Of a DNA stretch of 64,000 nucleotides, positions 19,039 to 27,867 are shown piece after piece. Position 1 is the stretch's first letter; each line of letters opens with the position of its first letter. The notes under the pieces are model-generated. The model ran no database searches and was not told the origin of the DNA. It worked only from the letters and a program-made list of their open reading frames with translations. The position numbers were made by a program, and so were the translations under genes. This DNA is from Clavibacter sp. VKM Ac-2872 (lineage in GTDB: Bacteria; Actinomycetota; Actinomycetes; Actinomycetales; Microbacteriaceae), in NCBI RefSeq assembly GCF_015351105.1, contig NZ_JADKRR010000001.1, positions 1,035,069 to 1,099,068 of the forward strand, read 5' to 3'.

Positions 19039-20490
19039 TCAGGCGACGCGGGGGTCGGCGACGGGGGAGGGCGCCGCGGCGGACGGCGCGGCCGCGGGGG
19101 TCGCGGCGTCGATCCGGGGAGGGGACGCGACCGCGACGGTCGGCCCGGCCTCGGGGCGCACCGGGCGGCGGCGCGCGTCGTCGGGCCCGGGGACGTCCTC
19201 GCGCGCGACCATGCCGGACTTCGTCGCGATCGCGATGACGACGAGCAGCAGCCAGTTGCCCTCGTACAGCAGCCGGCTCTCGGCGAGGCTCTGCACGACC
19301 AGCGCGGTCATCAGCAGCAGCGGCGCGAGCGCCAGGGTGGAGTACGGCTCGACCCGGTCCCTGCGGTGCTGCGGACGGTCGATGGCGGCCCACCAGGACC
19401 GCACGTAGGTGGTGACGACGAACGAGGCGAAGGCCAGGAGACCGATCGCCCCCACCTGCAGGAGGACGTCGAGGTACGCGTCGTGGGCCTGCAGGTACGT
19501 GACCCCGCTGCGGACGGCGAGTCCCTGGAAGGGGTGCACCCATGGCGCCCAGTAGCCGATCCAGCCCCAGCCGACGACGGGGTGCTGCTGCGCGAGGCCG
19601 AGCACCGACTCCCAGATCTGGAACCGGCCCGTGAGGTCGGGGGAGCGCCCGAGGAGCTCGAAGACCTCGGCCGTGCGCGTGGCGACCACGCCCGCGCCGA
19701 CCACGGCGGCCACGACGACGCCCCCCGCCAGCACGAGCCGCCCGCGGATGCCGACGCGTCGGGCGATGAGCGCGAGCGCGGCGACGACGCCGGTCATGAT
19801 CAGCGCGACCAGGACCGTCGAGCTGCCCGTGAGCGTCAGGGTGAGGAGGGCGACGAGGATCCAGATCCCGGCGTCACGGCGGCGGACCGTGCGCGCCGCG
19901 TACTGCAGCGCGAACACGATGAGGCCGAGCAGCGCCACCATCGCGAGCAGGTTCGCGTTGCCGACGACGCCCTGGATCCGGCCGCCGCTGAGCAGCTCCC
20001 CGCGGGTCCACGCGAAGGCGGCCGGCGCGCGGGGACCGTAGTCGGTGAAGAAGGGCATCACCGGCTGGCGCACCACGACCGCGATGAAGAGCTCGAAGGC
20101 GAGCGACAGACCCAGGATGATGCGGAGCGCCCGCCCGAGCGCCTGCACGATCTCCGCCCACGACAGCGCCACCACGAGCGTCAGCGCCGCGATGGACGTC
20201 GACAGCTGGATGATCACGCCGAGCGCCGACTCCGGCCGGTACTGCGACCACGCGATGGACAGCACCGCGATGCCCGTGAACGCGAGGAGCGGGATGGGCA
20301 GCACGCGCACGCGCGGAAGGGGCCGTGAGCGCACGAGCAGCGTGATGCAGGTGACCAGCACGGCCAGCGCGATGGCGCCGAACCCCCACCAGCTGAGGCT
20401 GTCGCGCCACATGTCACCGGCGAACGTGGTGACGAGGACGAAGGTCGCGAAGCTCCGGAGGGCTCGGCGGCTGGCGGTGGGCATGCCCAT
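19039..20490 (-). CDS. O-antigen ligase family membrane protein (second copy)
   Basis: This 483-residue polytopic protein shares the ligase layout with the gene at 17698: GRFQIWESVLGLAQQHPVVGWGWIGYW in the large loop and AHDAYLDVLLQVGAIGLLAF after it. It differs by a C-terminal cytoplasmic tail of about 60 residues rich in Pro, Ala and Asp. Two ATG codons at 20490 and 20484 are both possible starts. Being in tandem on the same strand, the pair may be co-transcribed and may split polymerase and ligase roles between them, which sequence alone cannot settle. Confidence 0.85.
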   Translation of the reverse strand: MGMPTASRRALRSFATFVLVTTFAGDMWRDSLSWWGFGAIALAVLVTCITLLVRSRPLPRVRVLPIPLLAFTGIAVLSIAWSQYRPESALGVIIQLSTSIAALTLVVALSWAEIVQALGRALRIILGLSLAFELFIAVVVRQPVMPFFTDYGPRAPAAFAWTRGELLSGGRIQGVVGNANLLAMVALLGLIVFALQYAARTVRRRDAGIWILVALLTLTLTGSSTVLVALIMTGVVAALALIARRVGIRGRLVLAGGVVVAAVVGAGVVATRTAEVFELLGRSPDLTGRFQIWESVLGLAQQHPVVGWGWIGYWAPWVHPFQGLAVRSGVTYLQAHDAYLDVLLQVGAIGLLAFASFVVTTYVRSWWAAIDRPQHRRDRVEPYSTLALAPLLLMTALVVQSLAESRLLYEGNWLLLVVIAIATKSGMVAREDVPGPDDARRRPVRPEAGPTVAVASPPRIDAATPAAAPSAAAPSPVADPRVA

Positions 20491-20545
20491 CAGGGTATCC
20501 GGCCCGAGGCCCGCGTCCCGCCGCCCGGGCGGAGCGGGCTCGGCG

Positions 20546-20617
20546 GCCCCGTGATCGCCCGCGCGACGCGCGCCCCGCTGTCCATCAGACGAAGGCCGCG
20601 TGCCCCGTGATCGCCCG
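20546..20617. repeat. 16-bp direct repeat at the 3' end of the acyl-CoA dehydrogenase gene
   Basis: The same 16 bases, GCCCCGTGATCGCCCG, occur at 20546-20561 and 20602-20617. The second copy codes for the RAITG segment near the C-terminus of the acyl-CoA dehydrogenase; the first lies beyond its stop codon and could encode the same five residues. Confidence 0.6.
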
Positions 20618-21763
20618 TCCCACGATGAGGGTGTTCATCTCGCGGGTGCCCTCGTAGGAGTAGATGGCCTCGGCGTCGGCGAAGAAGCGGGCCACGTCGT
20701 AGTCGAGCACGATGCCGTTGCCGCCGAACGCCTCGCGGCACCACGCGACGGTCTCGCGCATCCGGCTCGTGGCGTACGCCTTGGCCAGGGCCGAGTGCTC
20801 GTCGGACTGCGTGCCCTCGTCGACCATCTCGGACGCGCGCGTCACCAGGCCGATGGACGCCGTGATGTTGCCGAGGCTGCGGACGAGGAGGTCCTGGATG
20901 AGCTGGTGGGCGCCGAGCGGCTTGCCGAACTGCTCGCGCTCGCCCGTGTAGGCGACCGCGGCCTCGTAGGCGCCGATCGAGATGCCGATGGCTGCCCACG
21001 CCACCTCGGCGCGCGTGAGGCGCAGCACCGCGGCCGTGTCGGCGAACGACGTGCCGTTCTGCAGCCGGTTCGCGTCCGGCACGATGACGCCGTCGAGCTC
21101 GATGTCCGCGTTCTGCACTATGCGCAGCGCCTGCTTGTCCTCGATCCGCGTCGCGCGGAAGCCGGGGGAGTCGTTCGGGACGAGGAATCCCTTGACCTGG
21201 CCGTCGTCGGCGTCCTTGGCCCAGATGACGGTGACGTCGCTGATGGTGCCGTTGCCGATCCAGCGCTTGGCGCCCGTGATGCTCCACTCGTCGCCGCGAC
21301 GGGTGGCCACCGTGCGGAGCCCGCGCGCGGAGTCGGATCCGGACAGGGGCTCGGTGAGCCCGAACGACCCGAGGAGCTCGCCGGACGCGAAGCGCGGCAG
21401 CCACTCGGCGCGCTGCTCGGGGGATCCCGCGACGGCGACGCTGCCCATCACGAGCCCGCTCTGCATGCCGACGACGGTCGCGATGCTCGCGTCGACGCGG
21501 CCGAGCTCGAGCGCCGCCCAGCCGCGGTACACGGCCGAGTTCTCGAACGGGCGGGTCTCGGGGAACGGCATGCCGAACATGCCGCGCGCGGCGAGGCCCG
21601 CGATCACGTGGCGGGGGAACTCGGCGCGGGCCCAGAGCCCGTTGACGTGCGGCCGGACCTCGGCCTCGAGGTACGCGCGCAGGTCGGCGAGGGACTCCTT
21701 CTCCCGGTCGCCGAGCCGGGTCTCGTAGCCGTAGAAGTCGCCGATGAGGGGGGTGAGGGACAC
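20585..21763 (-). CDS. acyl-CoA dehydrogenase, glutaryl-CoA dehydrogenase-like
   Basis: This 392-residue flavoprotein has the acyl-CoA dehydrogenase order of domains. FGLTEPLSGSDS is the substrate/FAD signature, ITGAKRWIGNGTISDV follows, REQFGKPLGAHQLIQ lies in the C-terminal helical domain, and the end reads YSYEGTREMNTLIVGRAITG. Glu371 in YEGT is at the catalytic base position used by glutaryl-CoA dehydrogenase and its relatives. Such enzymes oxidise acyl-CoA thioesters with electrons passed to ETF. The gene is transcribed away from manA and has no obvious link to glycan synthesis. The exact acyl substrate is uncertain. Confidence 0.87.
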   Translation of the reverse strand: MSLTPLIGDFYGYETRLGDREKESLADLRAYLEAEVRPHVNGLWARAEFPRHVIAGLAARGMFGMPFPETRPFENSAVYRGWAALELGRVDASIATVVGMQSGLVMGSVAVAGSPEQRAEWLPRFASGELLGSFGLTEPLSGSDSARGLRTVATRRGDEWSITGAKRWIGNGTISDVTVIWAKDADDGQVKGFLVPNDSPGFRATRIEDKQALRIVQNADIELDGVIVPDANRLQNGTSFADTAAVLRLTRAEVAWAAIGISIGAYEAAVAYTGEREQFGKPLGAHQLIQDLLVRSLGNITASIGLVTRASEMVDEGTQSDEHSALAKAYATSRMRETVAWCREAFGGNGIVLDYDVARFFADAEAIYSYEGTREMNTLIVGRAITGHAAFV

Positions 21764-21927
21764 GATGCTCCGTTGCGGTTCGTCGGCGCCCTCGGGGACG
21801 GGCGCCTGCGGCCGAGCCTAGGTCGGCGTCCCGGCCGGGTCGTCATCGATTGGTACTTTGGTCGCGTCCGGACAGGACGCGCCCGCCCGGGCGTTGTAGG
21901 TAGCCGCCAAGCCCGACAGGATCGCCC

Positions 21928-23244
21928 GTGTTCACTGCCATCGCCAACACCCCCCGCGACTACGCCTGGGGGTCCCGCACCGCGATCGCCGAGCTCCTGG
22001 GCCGCGAGGCATCCGGCGGCCCCGAGGCCGAGCTGTGGCTCGGCGCGCACGACGGCTCGCCGACCCGCGTGGTCGACCCGGCATCCGCGGGCGGCGCGAG
22101 GACCCTCGCCGAGTGGATCCGCCGCGATCCCGCGACCACCCTCGGCCCGCTCGCCCGGGGCCTGCGTCACGGCGACGGTCCCGGCCTCCCGTTCCTCCTC
22201 AAGGTGCTCGCCGCCGACGGCCCGCTCTCGCTGCAGGCGCACCCGGACCTGCATCGCGCGCGCCTCGGCTTCCGCGACGAGGAGGGGCGCGGCATCCCGA
22301 TCGACGCGCCGCACCGCAACTACAAGGACCCGCTGCACAAGCCCGAGCTGATCTTCGCGCTCAGCGACGAGTTCCACGCGCTCTGCGGCTTCCGGCCGCT
22401 CGCGGAGGTGCGGGAGGTATTCACGCTGCTGCTCACGCTCGACGCGTCCGGGCCCGACTCCGACCCGGCCGTGATCCGCACCGTCCTGTCGCGCCTCACG
22501 GGCTCCGAGGCCGACGTGCTGCGCGACACGTTCGCCTTCCTCATGGGCGGCGGACCCGAGGTGCGTCGCCTGGTCGACCGCGTCACGCTGCTCGCGAGCC
22601 TCGCCTCCGACCGGCAGTGCCGCGAGTTCTCGACCGAGATGCGCACCGTGCGCGAGCTCGCCCAGGCGTACCCGGGGGATCCCGGCATCGTCACGTCCCT
22701 CCTCCTCAACCGCGTGACGCTCCGTCGCGGGGAGGCGCTCTACCTGCCCGCGGGCAACATCCACGCGTACCTGCACGGGCTCGGGATCGAGCTCATGGCC
22801 GCCTCCGACAACGTGCTGCGCGGCGGCCTCACTCCCAAGCACGTGGACGTGCCCGAGCTCCTCGACGTGCTCGAGTTCCAGGCGCTGCCGGTGCCGTACC
22901 TCGCGCCCGAGCACGCCGCGCCCGGCGTCGAGCTCTACCGGCCGGACGTCCCCGACTTCCTGCTGGCGCACATCACCCCGGCCACGCGCGACCATGCCGC
23001 GGGCGATGCGGGCGCGAGCGTCGTGGTGGTCGACGGGCCGGCCGTCCTCCTGTGCACCTCGGGACGGATGACCGTCCGCGGCCAGGCGTCGACGGTCGTC
23101 GTCGGCCGCGGCGACGCCGTGTTCATCACGCCGGACGAGGGCCGCCTCGTGGTGACGGGGGAGGGCGAGGCGTTCCTCGCGACGACCCCCGCACCCGCAC
23201 CCGGCGGCGACGCGGACGGCGCGGACGACGGCGTCGGCGCGTGA
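21928..23244 (+). CDS. manA: mannose-6-phosphate isomerase, class I
   Basis: This 438-residue zinc enzyme interconverts fructose-6-phosphate and mannose-6-phosphate, feeding GDP-mannose synthesis with the phosphomannomutase at 30151. It starts NTPRDYAWGSRTAIAELLGRE and has the zinc-site segments LSLQAHPD and HKPELIFAL, plus LPAGNIHAYLHGLGIELMAASDNVLRGGLTPK, a family hallmark. The GTG at 21928 places the first residues in register with the family. Its position near whiB2 and pmm matches the conserved actinobacterial order. galE begins 34 bases after its stop. Confidence 0.95.
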   Translation: MFTAIANTPRDYAWGSRTAIAELLGREASGGPEAELWLGAHDGSPTRVVDPASAGGARTLAEWIRRDPATTLGPLARGLRHGDGPGLPFLLKVLAADGPLSLQAHPDLHRARLGFRDEEGRGIPIDAPHRNYKDPLHKPELIFALSDEFHALCGFRPLAEVREVFTLLLTLDASGPDSDPAVIRTVLSRLTGSEADVLRDTFAFLMGGGPEVRRLVDRVTLLASLASDRQCREFSTEMRTVRELAQAYPGDPGIVTSLLLNRVTLRRGEALYLPAGNIHAYLHGLGIELMAASDNVLRGGLTPKHVDVPELLDVLEFQALPVPYLAPEHAAPGVELYRPDVPDFLLAHITPATRDHAAGDAGASVVVVDGPAVLLCTSGRMTVRGQASTVVVGRGDAVFITPDEGRLVVTGEGEAFLATTPAPAPGGDADGADDGVGA

Positions 23245-23266
23245 CCGGCGGCCGGATCGCCGTCGA

Positions 23267-23272
23267 TAGGGT
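23267..23272 (+). promoter_or_regulatory. candidate -10 element of leaderless galE promoter
   Basis: TAGGGT ends six bases before the galE ATG at 23279, with no Shine-Dalgarno sequence in between. This spacing predicts transcription starting at the A of the start codon. A weak GTGACC upstream (23241-23246) is spaced 20 bases away and is not a convincing -35. Confidence 0.45.
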
Positions 23273-23278
23273 GGCCGC

Positions 23279-24247
23279 ATGACATGGTTGGTCACCGGCG
23301 GCGCCGGCTACATCGGTTCGCACATCGTCTCCGCGTTCGCGCGTGCGGGGATCGACACGGTCGTCCTGGACGACCTCTCGAGCGGGCACGCGTCGTTCGT
23401 GCCGGACGGCGTGCCGTTCCACCGCGGATCCGTGCTCGACCGCGAGCTGCTCGCCCGCGTCCTCGGATCGGGCGACATCCGCGGCGTCGTGCACGTGGCC
23501 GGCTACAAGTACGCGGGCGTCTCCGTCCAGCGCCCGCTGCACACCTACGAGCAGAACGTGACCGCCACGGCCGTCCTGCTCGAGGAGATGCAGCGCGCGG
23601 ACGTCGACAGCATCGTCTTCTCGTCCTCGGCGGCCGTCTACGGGACGCCCGACGTCGACCTGGTCGACGAGCGCACGGCCAAGGCGCCCGAGTCGCCGTA
23701 CGGCGAGTCCAAGCTCATCGGCGAGTGGCTCCTGCGCGACCAGGGCATCGCGGCGGGCCTCCGGCACGCGTCGCTCCGCTACTTCAACGTCGTGGGATCC
23801 GGCGAGGAGGGCTACTTCGACACCAGCCCGCACAACCTCTTCCCGCTCGTCTTCGACGCGCTGCTCGACGGACGCACGCCGCGGATCAACGGCGGCGACT
23901 ACCCGACGCCCGACGGCACGTGCGTGCGCGACTACATCCACGTCGTCGATCTCGCGGCCTCCCACGTCGCGGCCGCGCGCCGCCTCGAGGCGGGGGAGCC
24001 CGTCGAGCCCGTGTACTGCCTCGGCAGCGGCGCGGGCGTGAGCGTCCGCGAGATCATGACGGCCATCGCCCGCGCCACGGGCATCGACTTCGAGCCGGAG
24101 GTGCGCGACCGCCGCCCCGGCGACCCGGCGCGGATCGTGGCCTCGGGCGAGCTCGCCGCGCGCGACATCGACTGGGCCATGCGCCACTCCCTGGACGACA
24201 TGGTCACGAGCGCCTGGCACGCCCGCCAGGCCGGCACCGCGGCCTAG
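23279..24247 (+). CDS. galE: UDP-glucose 4-epimerase
   Basis: This 322-residue extended SDR enzyme interconverts UDP-glucose and UDP-galactose. It begins WLVTGGAGYIGSHIVSAF with the NAD motif, has SSAAVYGTPDVDLVDE with the catalytic serine region, SPYGESKLIGEW with the YxxxK pair, and LRYFNVVGSG. Product UDP-galactose would feed the UDP-galactopyranose mutase at 11886. The segment PDGTCVRDYIHVVDLA is also typical. The start codon lies six bases after a -10-like TAGGGT. Confidence 0.93.
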   Translation: MTWLVTGGAGYIGSHIVSAFARAGIDTVVLDDLSSGHASFVPDGVPFHRGSVLDRELLARVLGSGDIRGVVHVAGYKYAGVSVQRPLHTYEQNVTATAVLLEEMQRADVDSIVFSSSAAVYGTPDVDLVDERTAKAPESPYGESKLIGEWLLRDQGIAAGLRHASLRYFNVVGSGEEGYFDTSPHNLFPLVFDALLDGRTPRINGGDYPTPDGTCVRDYIHVVDLAASHVAAARRLEAGEPVEPVYCLGSGAGVSVREIMTAIARATGIDFEPEVRDRRPGDPARIVASGELAARDIDWAMRHSLDDMVTSAWHARQAGTAA

Positions 24248-24274
24248 CGCCGGCGGCGAGCGGCGGCGCGTCGC

Positions 24275-24299
24275 AACCCTCGAGGAGCGGCTGAGGGTT
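24275..24299 (+). terminator. inverted repeat after galE
   Basis: AACCCTC at 24275-24281 pairs with GAGGGTT at 24293-24299 across an 11-base loop. It lies 28 bases past the galE stop and just upstream of the whiB2-type promoter. It may be a weak terminator or a protein-binding site. Confidence 0.35.
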
Positions 24300-24312
24300 T
24301 ACGCTCCGCGGC

Positions 24313-24341
24313 TTGACGCGAGCGAGTTACACCGGTGTAAT
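24313..24341 (+). promoter_or_regulatory. sigma-A type promoter of the whiB2-like gene
   Basis: TTGACG at 24313-24318 and TGTAAT at 24336-24341 are separated by 17 bases, a near-ideal housekeeping promoter. Transcription would start near 24348, leaving a leader of about 49 bases before the ATG at 24397, which has GGGGAG at 24383-24388. Confidence 0.65.
24327..24340. promoter_or_regulatory. perfect 14-bp palindrome overlapping the whiB2-like promoter
   Basis: TTACACCGGTGTAA is a perfect inverted repeat that fills the end of the spacer and covers most of the -10 element. A dimeric regulator bound here would block RNA polymerase, so it is a strong operator candidate. The cognate protein is unknown. 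Confidence 0.6.
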
Positions 24342-24396
24342 TATGACGATGAGCTGGGGCCGGCCGGGCGCCCCGGCCGCGTGGGGAGATCGTGAC

Positions 24397-24714
24397 ATGG
24401 CACTACCTGAGTACCACGCCGGAGTCCCCGACGACTGGTTCGTCGACCCCGTCCGACTCGGGGTCCCGGGCGTCCGCAGCGTCGACGACGGCAACCCGCT
24501 CGCATGGCAGGCCGACTCGCTCTGCGCGCAGACCGACCCCGAGGCGTTCTTCCCCGAGAAGGGCGGCTCCACGCGCGACGCCAAGAAGATCTGCGGCTCG
24601 TGCGAGGTGCGCAGCGAGTGCCTCGAGTACGCGCTGGAGAACGACGAGCGCTTCGGCATCTGGGGCGGCCTGTCCGAGCGCGAGCGCCGGAAGCTCCGCA
24701 AGCGCGCGGTCTGA
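24397..24714 (+). CDS. whiB2: WhiB-family transcriptional regulator, WhiB2/WhmD type
   Basis: This 105-residue protein carries four iron-sulphur cysteines at 43, 66, 69 and 75 (C-x22-CxxC-x5-C), the GIWGG turn at 87-91 and a basic tail ERRKLRKRA that binds DNA. WhiB proteins hold a [4Fe-4S] cluster and act with sigma A region 4. The placement next to manA, a phosphomannomutase and a DUF3499 gene matches WhiB2/WhmD, which controls septation and division in mycobacteria and streptomycetes. The ATG at 24397 was chosen for its ribosome-binding site; an earlier frame would overlap the promoter. Confidence 0.9.
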   Translation: MALPEYHAGVPDDWFVDPVRLGVPGVRSVDDGNPLAWQADSLCAQTDPEAFFPEKGGSTRDAKKICGSCEVRSECLEYALENDERFGIWGGLSERERRKLRKRAV

Positions 24715-24791
24715 CCCGGCCACCCACGGCCCCGCGGCGCCCGCGTTCCGGCGCGCCGTCCCGCTGCGGCGGATCCCCATCACGCACCACG

Positions 24792-24797
24792 TAGGGT
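24792..24797 (+). promoter_or_regulatory. candidate -10 element before the glycosyltransferase-membrane fusion gene
   Basis: TAGGGT ends ten bases before the ATG at 24808, predicting a leader of only about four bases. No Shine-Dalgarno site is possible at that length. Confidence 0.35.
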
Positions 24798-24807
24798 CTC
24801 CTCTGTC

Positions 24808-27800
24808 ATGCAGCCACGAGTAACCGCGATCCTCGTCGCCCACGAGGGCGCGCCGTTCCTCGACCGGACCCTCCAGGCCCTCGCAGCACAGACCCGGCGG
24901 CCCGACCAGGTGGTCGCGGTCGACCTCGGGTCCCGCGACGGATCCGCCGCCCTCCTCGCGGCGTCCGATCCCACCCGGATGGTGCAGGCGCCGGCCCGCA
25001 TGACCTTCGGGCAGGCGGTCGAGCAGGCCGTCCGCGTGATCCCGGCGCCGGAGGGCGACCACGAGCTGCTCTGGCTGCTCTCCGCCGACAACGCGCCGGC
25101 GCCCGACGCGCTCGAGCGCCTCCTCGCCGCCGTGGAGGCCTCGCCGAGCGTCGCGGTCGCCGGCCCGAAGCTCATGGAGTGGGACCACCCCGGCTACATC
25201 CACGAGATGGGGACGACGCTCACGACGCTCGGCGCGGCCGTGCCCGTCGTCGACGTCGAGCTCGACCAGGCGCAGTACGACGAGATGAGCGACGTCCTCG
25301 GCGTGGCCGCGGGCGGCATGCTCGTGCGCCACCGCCTCTGGGACGAGCTCGGCGGGTTCGACGACGCGCTGCCCGTCATCGACGACGCGCTCGACCTCTG
25401 CGTCCGCGCCCGCCTCGCCGGCCACCGCGTCGTGGTCGTGCCCGCCGCCCGCGTCGCCTCGGCGGGCGACGCCGCCCCCGGCACGGCCTTCCTCGGGAAG
25501 CGCACGCCGCGCCGTCGCCGCCGTCGCCTGCGCCGGCAGGCCCAGCTGCATCGCCGTCTCGCGTACGCGCCGCCGGCCGCCGTCTCGTTCCACTGGCTCT
25601 CGCTCGTGCCGCTCGCGATCCTGCGCGCCCTGCTGCAGATGCTGCGCAAGCGGCCGACCGCCGCGCCCGGCGAGATCGGCGCCGCGGTGCGCGTGGCGGT
25701 GGCGCCCGGACGGATCCTGGCCAGCCGTCGTCGTCTCGCCTCGACGCGCACGGCGCCGTGGTCGAGCATCGCGTCGCTCCGTCAGCCGCTCGCGGTCGGA
25801 CGTCGCCGCCGGTCGCTGGCCCGGGAGCAGTACCGCGTGGAGCACATGGGCGTCTCCGACGGCGTGGAGTTCCTCGCCACGGGAGGCGGCTGGACCGTGC
25901 TCGCGGCGCTCCTCCTCTCCGCCGTGATGTGGCTGCCGCGGCTCACCGGCACCGCCCTCGTCGGCGGGCAGCTCCTGCCGCTCGGCCCGAGCGCCGGCGC
26001 GCTGTGGGCGCAGGTCGGCATCGGGGTCCGCGGATCCGGCGCGGGGCCCGTCGCCCCCTCCGACCCCTTCGCCTACGTGCTCGCCGTGCTCGGCAGCGTC
26101 ACCGCGTGGGAGCCGTCGCTCGCCGTCCTCGGCCTGTTCGTGGCCGCCCTGCCCCTCGCCGCCCTCGCTGCGTGGCTCTGCGCCGCGCAGCTGACGCGGA
26201 ACGCCTGGTTGCGCGCGCTGGCCGCCCTCGTCTGGACCCTGGCGCCCACGCTGCTCGTCGCGCTCGGCGACGGCCGCCTGCCTGCCGTGCTCGCGCACCT
26301 GCTCCTCCCGTGGCTCGCGCTGGCGGTGCTGCGTGCGCCGCGCTCGTGGTCCGCGTCCGCCGTGGCGGGGATCCTGATGGCCGCCGTCGGCGCCTCCGCC
26401 CCCTCGCTCGTCCCGGCCGTCCTCGTGCTGTGGCTCGTCGCCACCGTGCGGGCCGGACGCCACGCCGGGCGGCTCGTGACGATCCCCGTGCCGCTGCTCG
26501 CCCTCGTCGCGCCCCTCGTGGTCTCCCGCGTGATGCAGGGGCAGCCCCTCGCGCTCGCCGCCGACCCGGCAGTCCCCGCGGGCTTCACGCCCGCCGACGT
26601 GCCCGGCCTCGCGCTGGGCTTCCCGACCGCCGGCCTCGGCGGCTGGTCCGCGTTCGTCGACGGGCTGGCCGCCGGGTCGCCGGCCGGCGTGGCCCTCGTG
26701 GTCGTCGCGGTGCTGGTCGCGCCGCTCGTGCTGGGCGCGATCGCCGCGCTCTTCCTCCGCGGGTCGCACCGCGCCGCGCTCGCGCTCGGCGTGACGGTGC
26801 TCGGGTTCGCGACCGCGGTGCTCGCCGCGCGGACGGTGATGCAGTCGACCGGGTCCGACGTCGTCGCGGTCTGGCCCGGATCCGGGCTCAGCCTCCTCTG
26901 GCTCGGGCTCGCCGGAGCGCTCGTCCTCGGCTTCGCGACGCTCGGCCGCCGATCGGTCGTACCCGGGCTCGTGGCCGCCGTGACCCTGGTCGTGCTCGCG
27001 CTGCCGCTCGTCTCCGCCGCGGCCGCCGGATCCACCGTCGTGCGCGCCACCGCGGACACCTCGCTGCCCGGGCTCGTGGTCGCCGAGGCCGCCACGGATC
27101 CCGCGGTCGGCACGCTCGTGCTGCGCGCCGGGGACGACGGCTCCCTGTCCGCCGACGTCGAGCGCGGCGCCGGCCGGACCCTCGAGCAGGTCTCCACGGT
27201 CGACTCGACCATCGGACCGCTGTCCGACACGCAGACCCGCGTCGCCGAGCTCGCGGGCAACGTCGCCTCCCGATCGGGCCTCGACGCCACCGACGACCTC
27301 CGGGCGCTCGGGATCAGCTACGTGCTCCTCCAGACGCCCGGGGGCGACGCCGAGGCCGCGGTGCACGACCGCGCCCGCGCCGCGCTCGACGACGACCCCG
27401 TGTTCACCGCCGTCGGGCAGACCGAGGCGGGGCTGCTGTGGCGCTTCGTGGGCAGCGACGACCTCGTCGCCCAGGTCGCGGGTCCCGGCAACCTCGACGA
27501 CCCGGGTCGCGCGAGCGTGCTCGCGGCGCAGGCGCTCGTCTTCGCGCTGACCCTGCTCCTCGCGATCCCCACCGGCGGGCTCGCCGCGCGCAGCCGACCG
27601 CTGCCGGCCTATCGCGAGCCCGTGGCCGCCACGGACGCACGCCCGGCGGACGCCGCGGAGCCGCGGCCCGTGCACGATGACCGCGGGACCCCCGCCTACC
27701 CCGACGAGCCGACGGGCCAGGCCGCGGAGTCCGTGCCGTTCGGCGACATCCCGCAGGCGGGGGAGCGCCGCTCCGGCGACGACGGGGAGGGCGGCGACGA

Positions 27801-27867
27801 CGGATCCGCGCCCGACCGCGACCTCGCCACCGACGACGACCGCAGGAGGACAGATGGCCAGGCGTGA
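24808..27867 (+). CDS. family 2 glycosyltransferase fused to a large polytopic membrane domain
   Basis: This 1019-residue protein starts with a GT-A domain (about 1-230): VTAILVAHEGAPFLDRTLQALAA, AVDLGSRDGSAALL and LGVAAGGMLVRHRLWDELGGFD. The usual DXD site reads WLLSADNAPAPDALE, so the first acidic position is replaced by Ala. A very basic segment with runs of Arg near 230-245 follows, then about ten to twelve membrane spans (350-750), an extracytoplasmic section with alternating helices (about 750-905), a last span and an acidic, disordered tail. Equivalents sit beside whiB2 in many actinobacteria. It likely builds or moves a cell-envelope glycan; the donor is unknown. The next gene overlaps its last 14 bases. 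Confidence 0.8.
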   Translation: MQPRVTAILVAHEGAPFLDRTLQALAAQTRRPDQVVAVDLGSRDGSAALLAASDPTRMVQAPARMTFGQAVEQAVRVIPAPEGDHELLWLLSADNAPAPDALERLLAAVEASPSVAVAGPKLMEWDHPGYIHEMGTTLTTLGAAVPVVDVELDQAQYDEMSDVLGVAAGGMLVRHRLWDELGGFDDALPVIDDALDLCVRARLAGHRVVVVPAARVASAGDAAPGTAFLGKRTPRRRRRRLRRQAQLHRRLAYAPPAAVSFHWLSLVPLAILRALLQMLRKRPTAAPGEIGAAVRVAVAPGRILASRRRLASTRTAPWSSIASLRQPLAVGRRRRSLAREQYRVEHMGVSDGVEFLATGGGWTVLAALLLSAVMWLPRLTGTALVGGQLLPLGPSAGALWAQVGIGVRGSGAGPVAPSDPFAYVLAVLGSVTAWEPSLAVLGLFVAALPLAALAAWLCAAQLTRNAWLRALAALVWTLAPTLLVALGDGRLPAVLAHLLLPWLALAVLRAPRSWSASAVAGILMAAVGASAPSLVPAVLVLWLVATVRAGRHAGRLVTIPVPLLALVAPLVVSRVMQGQPLALAADPAVPAGFTPADVPGLALGFPTAGLGGWSAFVDGLAAGSPAGVALVVVAVLVAPLVLGAIAALFLRGSHRAALALGVTVLGFATAVLAARTVMQSTGSDVVAVWPGSGLSLLWLGLAGALVLGFATLGRRSVVPGLVAAVTLVVLALPLVSAAAAGSTVVRATADTSLPGLVVAEAATDPAVGTLVLRAGDDGSLSADVERGAGRTLEQVSTVDSTIGPLSDTQTRVAELAGNVASRSGLDATDDLRALGISYVLLQTPGGDAEAAVHDRARAALDDDPVFTAVGQTEAGLLWRFVGSDDLVAQVAGPGNLDDPGRASVLAAQALVFALTLLLAIPTGGLAARSRPLPAYREPVAATDARPADAAEPRPVHDDRGTPAYPDEPTGQAAESVPFGDIPQAGERRSGDDGEGGDDGSAPDRDLATDDDRRRTDGQA

